Positions 6,633-16,380 of a stretch of 39,606 nt of DNA are shown in pieces. Made by a program: the position numbers and the translations under genes. Each line of letters opens with the position of its first letter. Position 1 is the first letter of the stretch. Source of the stretch: Myxococcales bacterium (lineage in GTDB: Bacteria; Myxococcota_A; Polyangia; Polyangiales; Polyangiaceae); contig SXNL01000018.1 in the NCBI GenBank assembly GCA_005777185.1, positions 1 through 39,606 on the forward strand, given 5' to 3'. Under the pieces are notes generated by a model. It made no database searches. It was not told where the DNA came from and was given only the letters and a program-made list of their open reading frames with translations.

Positions 6633-7571
6633 ATGGCCGAGAGCCCCACCAGCCCGGGCCGCGTCGACGCGGCGATGGACGCGCTCGAGCAGGCCGCCGC
6701 CTCGGCGGAGAGGGGCGCCCTCGTCGGCGCGCCGCTGTTCGCCCGACGCGAGGACCTGCTCGCCGCCGTCACGCTCGATCGCGCCGCCGTGCGCTCGCGC
6801 CTCGACCGCGTCGTGATGGCCCGCGATCCCGAGCTCGGGCTCGACGTGCTGCTGCAGGCAGGCGTGCTCGAGGCGATCTTCCCCGAGATCCACGCGTTGG
6901 TGGGGTTTGGCGACGGCGAGTGGCGGCACAAGGACGTCTGGAAGCACACGAAGCAGGTCGTGCGGCAGGCCGTCCCGCGCCTCGAGGTGCGGTGGGCGTC
7001 GCTCTTCCACGACATCGGGAAGGTGAAGACGCGGTCCATCTCGCCGGACGGCAAGGTCCACTTCCTCGGCCACGCCGAGGTGGGCACCCGCATGTTCGAC
7101 AAGCTCGATCGCAGGCTCCCGCTCTTCGCGCACGAGCCCGCGCTCAAGGACACCGTGCGCTTCCTGATCCTCCACCACCTGCGCGCCAACCAGTACGATC
7201 CGGCCTGGACCGACAGCGCCGTGCGTCGCTTCGCCCGCGAGCTCGGCGAGCACCTCGACGACCTGCTCTGCCTCGCGCGTGCCGACATCACGACGAAGCG
7301 CCCGGAGAAGAAGCGCAAGGGCCTCTCGCAGATCACGGAGCTCGCCGGACGCATCACGGCCCTCGCCGCGGAGGACGCGAAGCTCCCGCCGTTGCCGACC
7401 GGCGTCGGCGACGCGGTGATGAAGGCGTTCGGCCTCGCGCCGAGCCGCCTCGTCGGGGACATCAAGAAGCAGCTCGAGGAGGCGATCCTGACGGGCGAGA
7501 TCGAGGCCCGCCTTCCATCGGAGGCCTACGTCGCGTTCATCGAGAAGGATCGCGCGCGCTTCAAGCTCTGA
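6633..7571 (+). CDS. HD-domain protein related to the C-terminal half of CCA-adding/poly(A) polymerase enzymes
   Basis: The 312-residue protein has an HD phosphohydrolase domain: H99 and H105 in WRHKDVWKH, the H126-D127 pair in [12 protein letters not shown]137 in FLGHAEVG and D208 in RADITTK. The layout and the helical C-terminus with EEAILTGEI match the tRNA nucleotidyltransferase C-terminal region. The nucleotidyltransferase head with its GxS and DxD motifs is absent. The start is supported by TAAGGAGG 9 nt before the ATG. By family, HD proteins of this type hydrolyse phosphoesters such as 2',3'-cyclic nucleotides; the substrate here is unknown. It is divergent from the lipoprotein operon and convergent with the membrane protein at 7643. 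Confidence 0.8.
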   Translation: MAESPTSPGRVDAAMDALEQAAASAERGALVGAPLFARREDLLAAVTLDRAAVRSRLDRVVMARDPELGLDVLLQAGVLEAIFPEIHALVGFGDGEWRHKDVWKHTKQVVRQAVPRLEVRWASLFHDIGKVKTRSISPDGKVHFLGHAEVGTRMFDKLDRRLPLFAHEPALKDTVRFLILHHLRANQYDPAWTDSAVRRFARELGEHLDDLLCLARADITTKRPEKKRKGLSQITELAGRITALAAEDAKLPPLPTGVGDAVMKAFGLAPSRLVGDIKKQLEEAILTGEIEARLPSEAYVAFIEKDRARFKL

Positions 7572-7642
7572 AGAGCCGTCCGCACGGCCCCGCCTTCGCC
7601 CGCGGGAGCCGTGGGTGGGCGTTCCTGAGGGCGGGATCTGCG

Positions 7643-8566
7643 TCAGACGAGATCGGCCATCGCCCACGCGGCGCGGAGGCCGGACAGCACCAGGCCCACG
7701 GAGAGGAACACCGAGGCGAGCAGCACGCGGCGGTTGATGGGCGCGAGCGTCTCGGCGAGCGTCGCGCCGAGCAGCACGAGGCCACGTCCACGCGCCGGCT
7801 CGCGGTACGTGCTCTCGCGCGTGCGCTCGACGATCATCGCGCCCGCACGCACGTCGGCGATGGGCGCCAGGGCCGCGAGCTCGTTCGCGCCGACGTCCCA
7901 GTTCACCTCGCACGACGGCTCCTTGCCGGCGAACACGCGACACACGAACGCCGCGCGCCGGAAGTCCCGCGCGAGGAGCAGGACCAGCGCCGCCCCGCCG
8001 AAACCGAACACGCCGATCGCGCCCGGCAGCTCGTTCTCCGTCGCGAGGACGATCGCGCCAGCTGCGGCGAGGGTCGCGACGCCGAGGCCCGGGACGCCGA
8101 GGCGCTCCTCCGCGTCGAGCACGGCGGGGGATCTCCGCACCCTGGAGAGACCGAACGCCAGCGCGGCCCAGCCGAGGATGGCAGCGGTCGCCCCGAGGAT
8201 CCCGCCGAGGGCGACCCACAGCGCCGGGCTCTTCGGGAGGGGGGTGCCCAGGAACGCGATCACCTCCCACTCCCCCATCGACGCGGTGATGCAAGCCGCC
8301 GCGACGAGTCCGACGAAGAGGCCGCTCGCGATCGTCGCGCCGAGGGCGCGCAGGACGCCGATGTGCTCGGCGCGCGGTTTCACGGCGAACCACGTCGTCG
8401 GGACCGCGACGATCGACGCGAGGCCGAGCGTCACGTACCAGGCCTCGGGCAGCATGCGGTGAAGGTTGAGGACGTGGCCGGCGAGGACCGCGATCGTGCC
8501 GTAGGCGGTGATCATGGCCAGCACGAGCGCGAACACGGGCTGCTTCGGTCGGGATTCGAACGTCAT
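7643..8566 (-). CDS. Multi-pass membrane protein of unknown function, 307 aa
   Basis: Starting at the ATG at 8566, which has GGAGGG 6 nt upstream, the protein shows about six to eight hydrophobic segments. These include FALVLAMITAYGTIAVLAG, GLFVGLVAAACITASM and VLLASVFLSVGLVLSGL at the C-terminus. A soluble segment around residues 190-255 holds two cysteines. No transporter or enzyme signature was recognised. The gene follows the Ser/Thr kinase gene by 51 nt on the same strand and may be co-transcribed. A membrane role linked to kinase signalling is possible but unproven. Confidence 0.65.
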   Translation of the reverse strand: MTFESRPKQPVFALVLAMITAYGTIAVLAGHVLNLHRMLPEAWYVTLGLASIVAVPTTWFAVKPRAEHIGVLRALGATIASGLFVGLVAAACITASMGEWEVIAFLGTPLPKSPALWVALGGILGATAAILGWAALAFGLSRVRRSPAVLDAEERLGVPGLGVATLAAAGAIVLATENELPGAIGVFGFGGAALVLLLARDFRRAAFVCRVFAGKEPSCEVNWDVGANELAALAPIADVRAGAMIVERTRESTYREPARGRGLVLLGATLAETLAPINRRVLLASVFLSVGLVLSGLRAAWAMADLV

Positions 8567-8617
8567 CGGGTCGCCCTCCAACGCCCGAGCGACCCGAAAG
8601 TTGCAGGCTCCCTTGGA

Positions 8618-10627
<2,010 letters not shown>

Positions 10628-10659
10628 CCGTGGCTTCACGTACCACAGGCGGCGTCGCG

Positions 10660-11319
10660 TCAGAAGTCGATGCCCGCGCCGATGCGAAGGAACACGGCCC
10701 CCCGGTCGACGCCCGCCGACGGAAGCAGGCCCGTCTGCTGGAGCGAGTCCGTGAACGGGCGCGCCGCGTAGAGCGACCCGGACGCGCCGAACGCGAGGCT
10801 GCCGCCGACCTCCGCGAGGATCTCCACGGGGCGCCAGAGTTTGTATCCTACACCGATTCCGAGCGGCACCTCGAGGAAGCCACCGCCGGCCGGCGCCACG
10901 CGCACGGCGGAGCCGGCGGTCGCGGCCGACGTCTTCTGGGTCGCCTCGTAGCCCGGGGCCACGACGCTCGCGTACCCGAGGCCGGTGAAGAGCCACGCGT
11001 GGAGATCGCCGTTCGGCCACGGCGAGGCGAGCCGCGCGGAGAGGCCGTAGGTGTAGATGCGTCGCGCGGCCGCGTCGCCCTGCGGGGAGACCTCGGCGCC
11101 CGCGTAGACCCCCAGGCGCACCAGGGGGACGAGCGCGACGTGCCCCGTCACCTCGAGGCCGGCGCCCGGCCCGGCGTTGCTCCCGCCCTCCGGGCGCGCG
11201 CCGAGGAACCGGCTGCGAGCGACGCCCTCGATCGCGGCGTCCGCGCGGAGCTGGGCCGACGCTGGCCCGGCGGCCCCGACGAGCGTGGTGAGACAGACGG
11301 CAGCCAGGAGCCTCTTCAC
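10660..11319 (-). CDS. Outer-membrane beta-barrel-like protein, 219 aa
   Basis: A GTG start gives a cleavable signal peptide ending in GAAGPASAQ. The mature part has alternating strands with glycine and aromatic girdles (GLSARLASPW, AWLFTGLGYASV, VPLGIGVGYKLW, FLRIGAGIDF) and ends in Phe, the usual outer-membrane assembly signal. It resembles small OmpW/OmpA-type barrels, but no exact family was recognised. The gene is the first of a likely operon with the Ser/Thr kinase. A TAACCT box ends 7 nt before the GTG, so the mRNA may be leaderless. It is divergent from the lipoprotein at 11384. Confidence 0.7.
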   Translation of the reverse strand: MKRLLAAVCLTTLVGAAGPASAQLRADAAIEGVARSRFLGARPEGGSNAGPGAGLEVTGHVALVPLVRLGVYAGAEVSPQGDAAARRIYTYGLSARLASPWPNGDLHAWLFTGLGYASVVAPGYEATQKTSAATAGSAVRVAPAGGGFLEVPLGIGVGYKLWRPVEILAEVGGSLAFGASGSLYAARPFTDSLQQTGLLPSAGVDRGAVFLRIGAGIDF

Positions 11320-11383
11320 GGATCGGAGGTTACTGTCGAGCGCTTTCCACCGCGCCTGTTTTCGACTAAGGCTCGCGCGCGAC

Positions 11384-11764
11384 GTGACACGACCGCTCCT
11401 TCGCAGCTCGCTCGGGACCGCCGGCATCCTCGTCGTCGTGCTCGGCGCGTTCACCGCTTGCGTGAAGATCCCCGGCGAGGTCGAGGCGGCCTTCGCCCCC
11501 GCCCAGCCGGGAGAGCGCTCCAACTTCCGCCGCCAGACCAACGCGCCGTCCGCGCTCGGCTTCGTCACCGACGACGACATGCGGCTCCCCGACGCGGGGC
11601 TCGCCGCGGGCGACGCGTCGCCGGCGACGACGGCCGAAGCGGGAGCCATGGAGGCCAGCGCCTCGGCGCCCGCGAACATGGCCGTCGACGCCGGACCGCC
11701 GCTCGCAGCGACCCCCGCGACCGGCGACGCTGGCGCGCCGCGCGCCGATGGAGGGAATCCATGA
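11384..11764 (+). CDS. Small acidic Ala-rich lipoprotein, 126 aa
   Basis: The GTG start yields MTRPLLRSSLG, a hydrophobic stretch and FTACVK, a lipobox. The mature protein is low-complexity and rich in Ala, Asp, Gly and Pro (DAGAPRADGG), so probably unstructured. No known family. Its stop overlaps the ATG of the next gene by 4 nt (ATGA), so the two products are made together, and it may act as a partner or tether of the papain-like lipoprotein. The GTG is chosen because it gives a complete signal peptide and no ATG is available. Confidence 0.65.
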   Translation: MTRPLLRSSLGTAGILVVVLGAFTACVKIPGEVEAAFAPAQPGERSNFRRQTNAPSALGFVTDDDMRLPDAGLAAGDASPATTAEAGAMEASASAPANMAVDAGPPLAATPATGDAGAPRADGGNP

Positions 11765-12720
11765 CCACGACCATCAAGGCCACCCTCGCCGCCGCCCTGC
11801 TCGCGTTCGCCAGCGGGTGCTCGATGGGCCCGCCGCTCCGCGTGAACATCTACGACGTCCGCAGGGACGCGGCGCACCCGCCCACCTACGCGGGGATGCC
11901 GCTCCGCTCCGGGCAGGTCATCCTCACCGAGTCGCCGGAGACGACGAGCTACGCGTTCATGCTCATCCCCGACCGGTTCCACTACTTCACGCACGGCGGC
12001 GTGGTCGTGATGGAGGACGGGGAGCCGTGGGTCTACGAGATCAACGCCGAGCTCATCACGTTCCCCATCCACGAGAGGGTGATCGACAACGTCGAGGGGA
12101 AGGTCATGCGCCGCCGCCTCTTCGAGTACGTGACGCCGAACCTCTACGCCGAGGTCCTCGAGCCCCCCCCGGGCGTCGACGGCCAGAAGGTCGCCGACTT
12201 CGTGCGCGACCACTACAAGCGCAAGACGAAGTTCGACGTGAACTTTCGCTTCGACGAGCAGGAGAAGTTCTACTGCACGGAGTTCCTCGAGTTCGCCCTG
12301 CGCGCGGGCGGCTCGAAGCCGATGACGCCGGGGCCCGCGCTCGACCAGCCGTCGTTCCAGCTCGCGAAGAAGTGGCTCGGCGTCCCCGAACACGAGGCGT
12401 TCCCCGCAGGCTACTTCTACGACGAGGAGCGCATGGTCGCGTCGATGGGGCAGTTCGGCACGCGCGGCGCTGCGTTCGCGTACTTCGAGGGCAAGAAGGA
12501 AATCTTCCGGCGCTTCGCGCGCAAGGATCAGCGGCTGGGGTACATCTTCAAGCTCAAGGGGACGGGGAACATCGAGCTGCGGGACGACGTGACCCGGTTC
12601 GTCATCTCGGTCGCGCACCTGTTCGACGACGTGCGGGACGCTCCGAAGTGGGGCGATTCGCGGATCACGCGGACCGTGAGGCGGTTCGCGGACGCCTACT
12701 TCGGACCCGTGGTCGACTGA
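11761..12720 (+). CDS. YiiX/YebB-like permuted papain-fold (NlpC/P60 superfamily) lipoprotein
   Basis: The 319-residue product has a signal peptide ending in FASGC (Cys20 lipid anchor). The fold is the circularly permuted NlpC/P60 type: His78 in FTHGGVVVM comes first, the acidic residue in VYEINAE next, and Cys172 in KFYCTEFLEF last. This matches the YiiX/YebB/YaeF group, thought to hydrolyse amide or lipid-amide bonds. The roughly 100 residues after the catalytic domain are unassigned. The ribosome site GGAGGG lies 5-6 nt upstream. The gene overlaps the small lipoprotein gene before it and precedes an outer-membrane protein gene on the same strand. Substrate unknown; cell-envelope location is likely. 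Confidence 0.8.
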   Translation: MTTTIKATLAAALLAFASGCSMGPPLRVNIYDVRRDAAHPPTYAGMPLRSGQVILTESPETTSYAFMLIPDRFHYFTHGGVVVMEDGEPWVYEINAELITFPIHERVIDNVEGKVMRRRLFEYVTPNLYAEVLEPPPGVDGQKVADFVRDHYKRKTKFDVNFRFDEQEKFYCTEFLEFALRAGGSKPMTPGPALDQPSFQLAKKWLGVPEHEAFPAGYFYDEERMVASMGQFGTRGAAFAYFEGKKEIFRRFARKDQRLGYIFKLKGTGNIELRDDVTRFVISVAHLFDDVRDAPKWGDSRITRTVRRFADAYFGPVVD

Positions 12721-12723
12721 CGT

Positions 12724-12737
12724 GCCGTCGCGACGGC
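12724..12737. terminator. Perfect 14-bp palindrome after the papain-like gene
   Basis: GCCGTCGCGACGGC starts 3 nt after the stop codon. It could be a short terminator stem or a protein-binding site. There is no following T-run. Confidence 0.3.
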
Positions 12738-12867
12738 GCGCCTCCTCGACGGCCCGCAGCGGACCTACCAGGACGGCTCGAGGCTCGACGACGCCTTCTC
12801 CCCGGCGCGGACGCCGCTCACCATCACCGTCGGGCCCCCATCGGCGAAGACGTGGTAGAGGGGCCCC

Positions 12868-13593
12868 GTGAGCTTCGCCCGCAAATGTCGCCTCGCGCTC
12901 GCGCTCGCAGCCGCGCTCGCGCTCCTCGGAGCGCCCCGCCAGGCGCGCGCCGCGGAGAAGCTCGACGTGACGGAGGAAGAGGCGCCGACCCTGTCGCGGC
13001 GCTCCGTGAAGCTCTTCGACACGAGGCGCGCGCAGTTCGGGCTCCAGGTCGACTCCGGGCCCATGTGGTACCGCTCGGTGCACGATCGACACCGCGAGCT
13101 CGGGACGCTGGAGATCCGCGCGGGGCAGAGCATCACGACGCCGGCCGTGAAGGGGTTCTACCTCACGGGGATGCAGCAGACGAACTTCCGCATCTTCGGC
13201 GAGAAGAGCTTCGCGTGGTCGGTGCTGTTCCACACCATCGCCGCTGGCGTGCGTGTGGGCCCGTTCGAGCCGGAGGCGCACTTCAGCACCTCCATCCTCA
13301 CGCTCGACGTTTTCCGCGGGAACTACAGCGCCCAGCTGCTCTCCCCGAGGGTCGGGGCGCACCTCGGGATCCACGTCGGAAAAATTCGGCTGGACTTCGG
13401 AGCCTATTCCGAATACCTGTGGCGCTGGTTCGGACCGAGCTACCTGATCCGCGGGCTTACTTTCGGCCTCCGGCTCGACGTTCCTCGGCCCAAAGGACCC
13501 AACTTCACCGAGACCGCACCCCGAGGACCCGTCCCTGGCGGAGCCTCACTGCAACTGATCCCGTTTCTGCCCCCTGGGTTGCCGTTACCGTGA
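12868..13593 (+). CDS. Exported outer-membrane-type protein, 241 aa
   Basis: The GTG start is preceded by AGAGGGG and gives a signal peptide with LALALAAALALLG ending near ARAAEK. The mature protein has beta-strand-like alternation (QFGLQVDSGPMWY, VGAHLGIHVGKIRLDFGAY, RGLTFGLRLDV), consistent with a barrel. The C-terminal 45 residues are Pro-rich and do not end in the usual aromatic residue, so outer-membrane insertion is uncertain. No family was recognised. It may form an envelope unit with the two genes upstream, separated from them by 147 nt. Confidence 0.65.
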   Translation: MSFARKCRLALALAAALALLGAPRQARAAEKLDVTEEEAPTLSRRSVKLFDTRRAQFGLQVDSGPMWYRSVHDRHRELGTLEIRAGQSITTPAVKGFYLTGMQQTNFRIFGEKSFAWSVLFHTIAAGVRVGPFEPEAHFSTSILTLDVFRGNYSAQLLSPRVGAHLGIHVGKIRLDFGAYSEYLWRWFGPSYLIRGLTFGLRLDVPRPKGPNFTETAPRGPVPGGASLQLIPFLPPGLPLP

Positions 13594-13877
13594 CGTTGGA
13601 CTCCGGACGAGTCCCCGCATGCAGTTCGCGTGGATGCAGTACGTCCCCAGATGAAGCAGTAGCCCCGTGCAGTACCCCGGGTCCTACCAGAAGTCGAAAC
13701 GCATGTCGGTTTCTGGTTGTACTCGCCCAAACTGGTGTAGGTTGCGGGTCGCTTTCCCCCCCCGGGGCGCGCGTTCCACGCGAAGAGACCGGCGGGGAAA
13801 CAAGTTCTCGAGTTTGTCAATCTAACGTGGACGATGTTTGCGGCCTTGCGCCGCAACCCATTTCGGGAGGAATTCCT
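13594..13877 (+). other. Intergenic leader region of the TRL-like gene
   Basis: No gene is supported. A possible promoter is TTGTAC (13717-13722), 15 nt, TAGGTT (13738-13743). That would leave a leader of about 125 nt. The leader contains an eight-C run beside GGGG near 13760 and a 7-bp stem at 13838-13856 just before the ribosome site. Confidence 0.35.
13838..13856 (+). promoter_or_regulatory. Hairpin next to the TRL ribosome binding site
   Basis: TTGCGGC (13838-13844) pairs with GCCGCAA (13850-13856) around a 5-nt loop. It ends about 8 nt before the GGGAGG ribosome site (13865-13870) of the gene at 13878, so it could modulate translation. Confidence 0.3.
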
Positions 13878-14201
13878 ATGAACAAAGTTGCGATCGGTAC
13901 GGGCCTGGCCCTCATTCTCCTCGGCTGCCAGGGCAATGGTTATCCCTCGGGCTCCCTCTACACGGGCACCCAGGTTCCCCACGGCATGGACCGCGCCGAG
14001 GTCAGCGGCGCTGCCAAGACCGGCGACAAGGGCGGCGAGGCCTGCGCGACCGGCATCTTCGGCGCTGCCGCGTTCGGCGACGCGAGCCTCTCTGCCGCGA
14101 AGAAGGCGGCGGGCATCACCGAGATCCACTCGGTGGAGTTCCACCAGACGAACATCCTCGGCCTGTACGCCACGGGCTGCACCGAGGTTCACGGCAAGTA
14201 G
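13878..14201 (+). CDS. TRL-like family lipoprotein, 107 aa
   Basis: The N-terminus MNKVAIGTGLALILLGC is a short lipoprotein signal peptide with Cys17. The rest fits the TRL-like family: SLYTGTQ near the start, then GGEACATGIFG, FGDASLSAAKKAAGI and a C-terminal NILGLYATGCTEVHGK. The mature length (about 90 aa) equals the whole family domain. TRL proteins are small bacterial envelope proteins of unknown function, often present as paralogs. Translation signals are strong (GGGAGG 7 nt before the ATG), unlike most genes around it, suggesting high expression. Confidence 0.85.
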   Translation: MNKVAIGTGLALILLGCQGNGYPSGSLYTGTQVPHGMDRAEVSGAAKTGDKGGEACATGIFGAAAFGDASLSAAKKAAGITEIHSVEFHQTNILGLYATGCTEVHGK

Positions 14202-14230
14202 CCTGTCGGCTACTCGCTTTCCTCCCCAGG

Positions 14231-14425
14231 ATGCGAGGGGGCTGAGAGGCCCCCTCGCGCTCCCCTGGATGCGAGGAGGCTGAAGAGGCCCCCTCGCGCT
14301 CCCCTGGATGCGACGTGGCTGAGAGGCCCCTCGCGCTCCCTGGGAGTTCCCTGGAGTTCTTGGCGAGTGTGGAGGGGACTGAGAGGTCCCCTCGCGCTCC
14401 GGTCCGGACCGAGAGGCCCTTCGCC
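14231..14425. repeat. Tandem array of about five GC hairpin units
   Basis: A unit of roughly 38-60 nt, CTGGATGCGAGG followed by GGCTGAGAGGCCCCCTCGCGC, repeats near 14231, 14268, 14308, 14370 and 14408 with growing divergence. In unit 1, GCGAGGGGGC (14233-14242) pairs perfectly with GCCCCCTCGC (14249-14258) around TGAGAG. Later units keep a shorter stem through compensating changes. The array begins 30 nt after the TRL-like gene. The first hairpin could act as its terminator. Confidence 0.75.
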
Positions 14426-14531
14426 TGGAGCACAGTTCGCGCGGTGCTTGCGCGGACGCCATTTTTGCGCCAGTCATGGCCGAGCCGACCCGGAAGGTTG
14501 GATCGGGCTGTGGGTGGCTTTGTTTGCTTTG

Positions 14532-14559
14532 TTGCGCCCGCACTGGCGGGCATTAGGTT
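14532..14559 (+). promoter_or_regulatory. Promoter of the lipoprotein at 14567, leaderless
   Basis: TTGCGC (14532-14537), a 16-nt spacer and TAGGTT (14554-14559) end 7 nt before the ATG at 14567. No Shine-Dalgarno is present, so transcription would start at or beside the ATG. Confidence 0.45.
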
Positions 14560-14566
14560 TCCGGGC

Positions 14567-15121
14567 ATGAACCGCCTTGCCTTGCAGATCGGGGTGCTGG
14601 CCTCGCTGTCGCTCCTGTCGACGGGGTGCATGCGGTACTTCGTACGTGGGCAGACGGGTGCCGCCTACAACACGGCCGACCGGCCGGGCCAGTCCGGGCC
14701 GATGGTGGGCGTCGACACGGGGCTGACGTTCAAGCGGCTGCCGCTCTTCGATCCGTCGAAGCCCGTCCCGGTCGCCATCCACATCTCGGGTGAGGCGATC
14801 ATGGCCTCCGAGCGGAAGAACGTGTCGTGGGGCACCGGCCTCATGTACACCGTGCCGCCGCGCCCGATCTCGCCGTACTTCATCGTCGGGACGACGGGGC
14901 ACGGGGACTACATCGCGGGCCAGTACAGCTTCGGAAACGTCTCCCCCTACGCGGAGATGGGCATCATGACGCCGCTCCTCCGCAAGAACGCGAACGAGGA
15001 CGAGAACGGCCTCATGCTCACGTACGGCATCGGCGCGTACTCCTTCTTCAACTTCCTCGCGGGCAGCGCGGTCGACGCCTTCGTCTCGATGCGGTTCGGC
15101 ATCGCCTGGGAGCAGAACTAG
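14567..15121 (+). CDS. Lipoprotein with beta-barrel-like character, unknown function, 184 aa
   Basis: The signal peptide ends in LLSTGC (lipobox). The mature part is rich in Gly, aromatic residues and short strands (MVGVDTGLTFKRL, ISPYFIVGTTGHGDYIAGQY, MLTYGIGAYSFFNFLAG). It ends VSMRFGIAWEQN, which suggests a beta-rich, possibly membrane-associated fold despite the lipid anchor. No family was recognised. The ATG is preceded by a -10-like box rather than a ribosome site. The gene lies after the hairpin array and just before the DHS-like/amidase pair, but the 38-nt gap shows no sign of coupling. Confidence 0.7.
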   Translation: MNRLALQIGVLASLSLLSTGCMRYFVRGQTGAAYNTADRPGQSGPMVGVDTGLTFKRLPLFDPSKPVPVAIHISGEAIMASERKNVSWGTGLMYTVPPRPISPYFIVGTTGHGDYIAGQYSFGNVSPYAEMGIMTPLLRKNANEDENGLMLTYGIGAYSFFNFLAGSAVDAFVSMRFGIAWEQN

Positions 15122-15159
15122 TCGCACTTGCCCCTTGACCCGGAGCGCCTGGATCGAGG

Positions 15160-16377
15160 ATGAACGGGGCGACGATGGGCAAGAGCACGGAGCCGGGGGC
15201 CACGAGGGCAGGTCTCCGCCGGGACTTCGAGCGCGCGAAGAACGTGCACCCCGTCGGAATCACGGGCAAGGAGCGCCCCCACGACATCATCACGCGCATG
15301 TTCCCCGCGTACGTCGGCCGCCAGGAGCGCACCGCGTACGAGCTCATGCGGCGCAGCTCGCGCGAGGACACGTGCGTGTTCCTCACGTTCTCGGGCGCGA
15401 TGACGCCGGCCGGGCTGCACCAGTCGTCGATCATCCCGCTCGTCGAGCGCGGCCTCGTCGACTGCATCACGACGACCGGCGCGAACCTGTACCACGACGC
15501 GCACCGCGTCATCGGGCACCGCATACGGGAGATCGACCCGGTCGCCGGCGATCTCCAGTACCGGCTCGCGCGCATCATCCGCATCTACGATCTCGGCTTC
15601 TGGGAGGAGACGCTCCTCGAGACCGACCGGCTCTTCAGCGCCCTGCTCCTCAAGCCGGCCTTCCAGCGCAGGATGACCACGGTCGAGCTCCACTTCCTCC
15701 TCGGCAAGTACATCGCCCAGATGGAGGACGCGCTCGGCGTCGAGAGCCCGTCGCTCCTCGCGACGGCGTGGCGCCACGGCGTCCCCATCTTCGTCGGCGC
15801 CGTCCAGGACGGCTCCATCTTCCTCAACATCGTCAAGCTGAAGCGCATGTTCGGCTCGTCGTTCAAGCTCGAGATCGACGTGAACGACGACGTCTTCGAG
15901 ATGGGCGCGATGCAGCACCACTGCTTCGCGACGCTCGGCAAGACGATGGCCATCTGGATCCTGGGCGGCGGCGTGCCCAAGAACTACACACTGCAGGGGG
16001 AGCCGCTCCTCGACCAGATCTTCGGCGTGCCTACCCACGGCTTCGACATCGACGTGCAGTTCTGCGTCGACCCGGTCGACAACGGGGCCCTGAGCTCGTG
16101 CCCGGCGGGCGAGGGGCACACGTGGGGCAAGGTCTCCGCCGAGAGCGTGGCCACGGGATCGGTGTACGTCCACTGCGACGTCACGGCGGTGTTCCCGTGG
16201 CTCACCTACGCCCTCCTCTCCGATCCGACCGTCCACAAGAAGCCGCGCCGCCTCTACGACGCGCGCGGGCTCGCCGTGCAGAACCTGCAGCGCGAGATCG
16301 ACCGGCGGCGCAAGAAGCTGCTGCCGACGATCGCCTTCGATCTCCCGAGGAAGCCCGCGAAGGCGAAGAAGCGCTGA
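15160..16377 (+). CDS. Deoxyhypusine synthase-like enzyme (bacterial DHS/homospermidine synthase family)
   Basis: The 405-residue protein aligns along the whole DHS family: the NAD-binding SGAMTPAG (78-85) and TTGANLYHD (105-113), GGGVPKN (269-275), and HTWGKVS (320-326). Lys324 in the last motif corresponds to the Lys that forms the imine intermediate in human DHS (Lys329). Where human DHS has catalytic His288 after Lys287, this protein has Asn275. Bacteria lack eIF5A, so the acceptor is not expected to be a hypusine protein. A polyamine product such as homospermidine is more plausible, transferring aminobutyl from spermidine or putrescine with NAD. The ATG at 15160 abuts GAGG; an ATG at 15175 is possible. 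The amidase gene follows after 3 nt. Confidence 0.85.
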   Translation: MNGATMGKSTEPGATRAGLRRDFERAKNVHPVGITGKERPHDIITRMFPAYVGRQERTAYELMRRSSREDTCVFLTFSGAMTPAGLHQSSIIPLVERGLVDCITTTGANLYHDAHRVIGHRIREIDPVAGDLQYRLARIIRIYDLGFWEETLLETDRLFSALLLKPAFQRRMTTVELHFLLGKYIAQMEDALGVESPSLLATAWRHGVPIFVGAVQDGSIFLNIVKLKRMFGSSFKLEIDVNDDVFEMGAMQHHCFATLGKTMAIWILGGGVPKNYTLQGEPLLDQIFGVPTHGFDIDVQFCVDPVDNGALSSCPAGEGHTWGKVSAESVATGSVYVHCDVTAVFPWLTYALLSDPTVHKKPRRLYDARGLAVQNLQREIDRRRKKLLPTIAFDLPRKPAKAKKR

Positions 16378-16380
16378 CCG

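Noticed and set aside
15160..16377. True deoxyhypusine synthase
   Set aside because: Bacteria lack eIF5A, and the position of a key His in the human enzyme is Asn. A DHS-like polyamine enzyme is the safer call.
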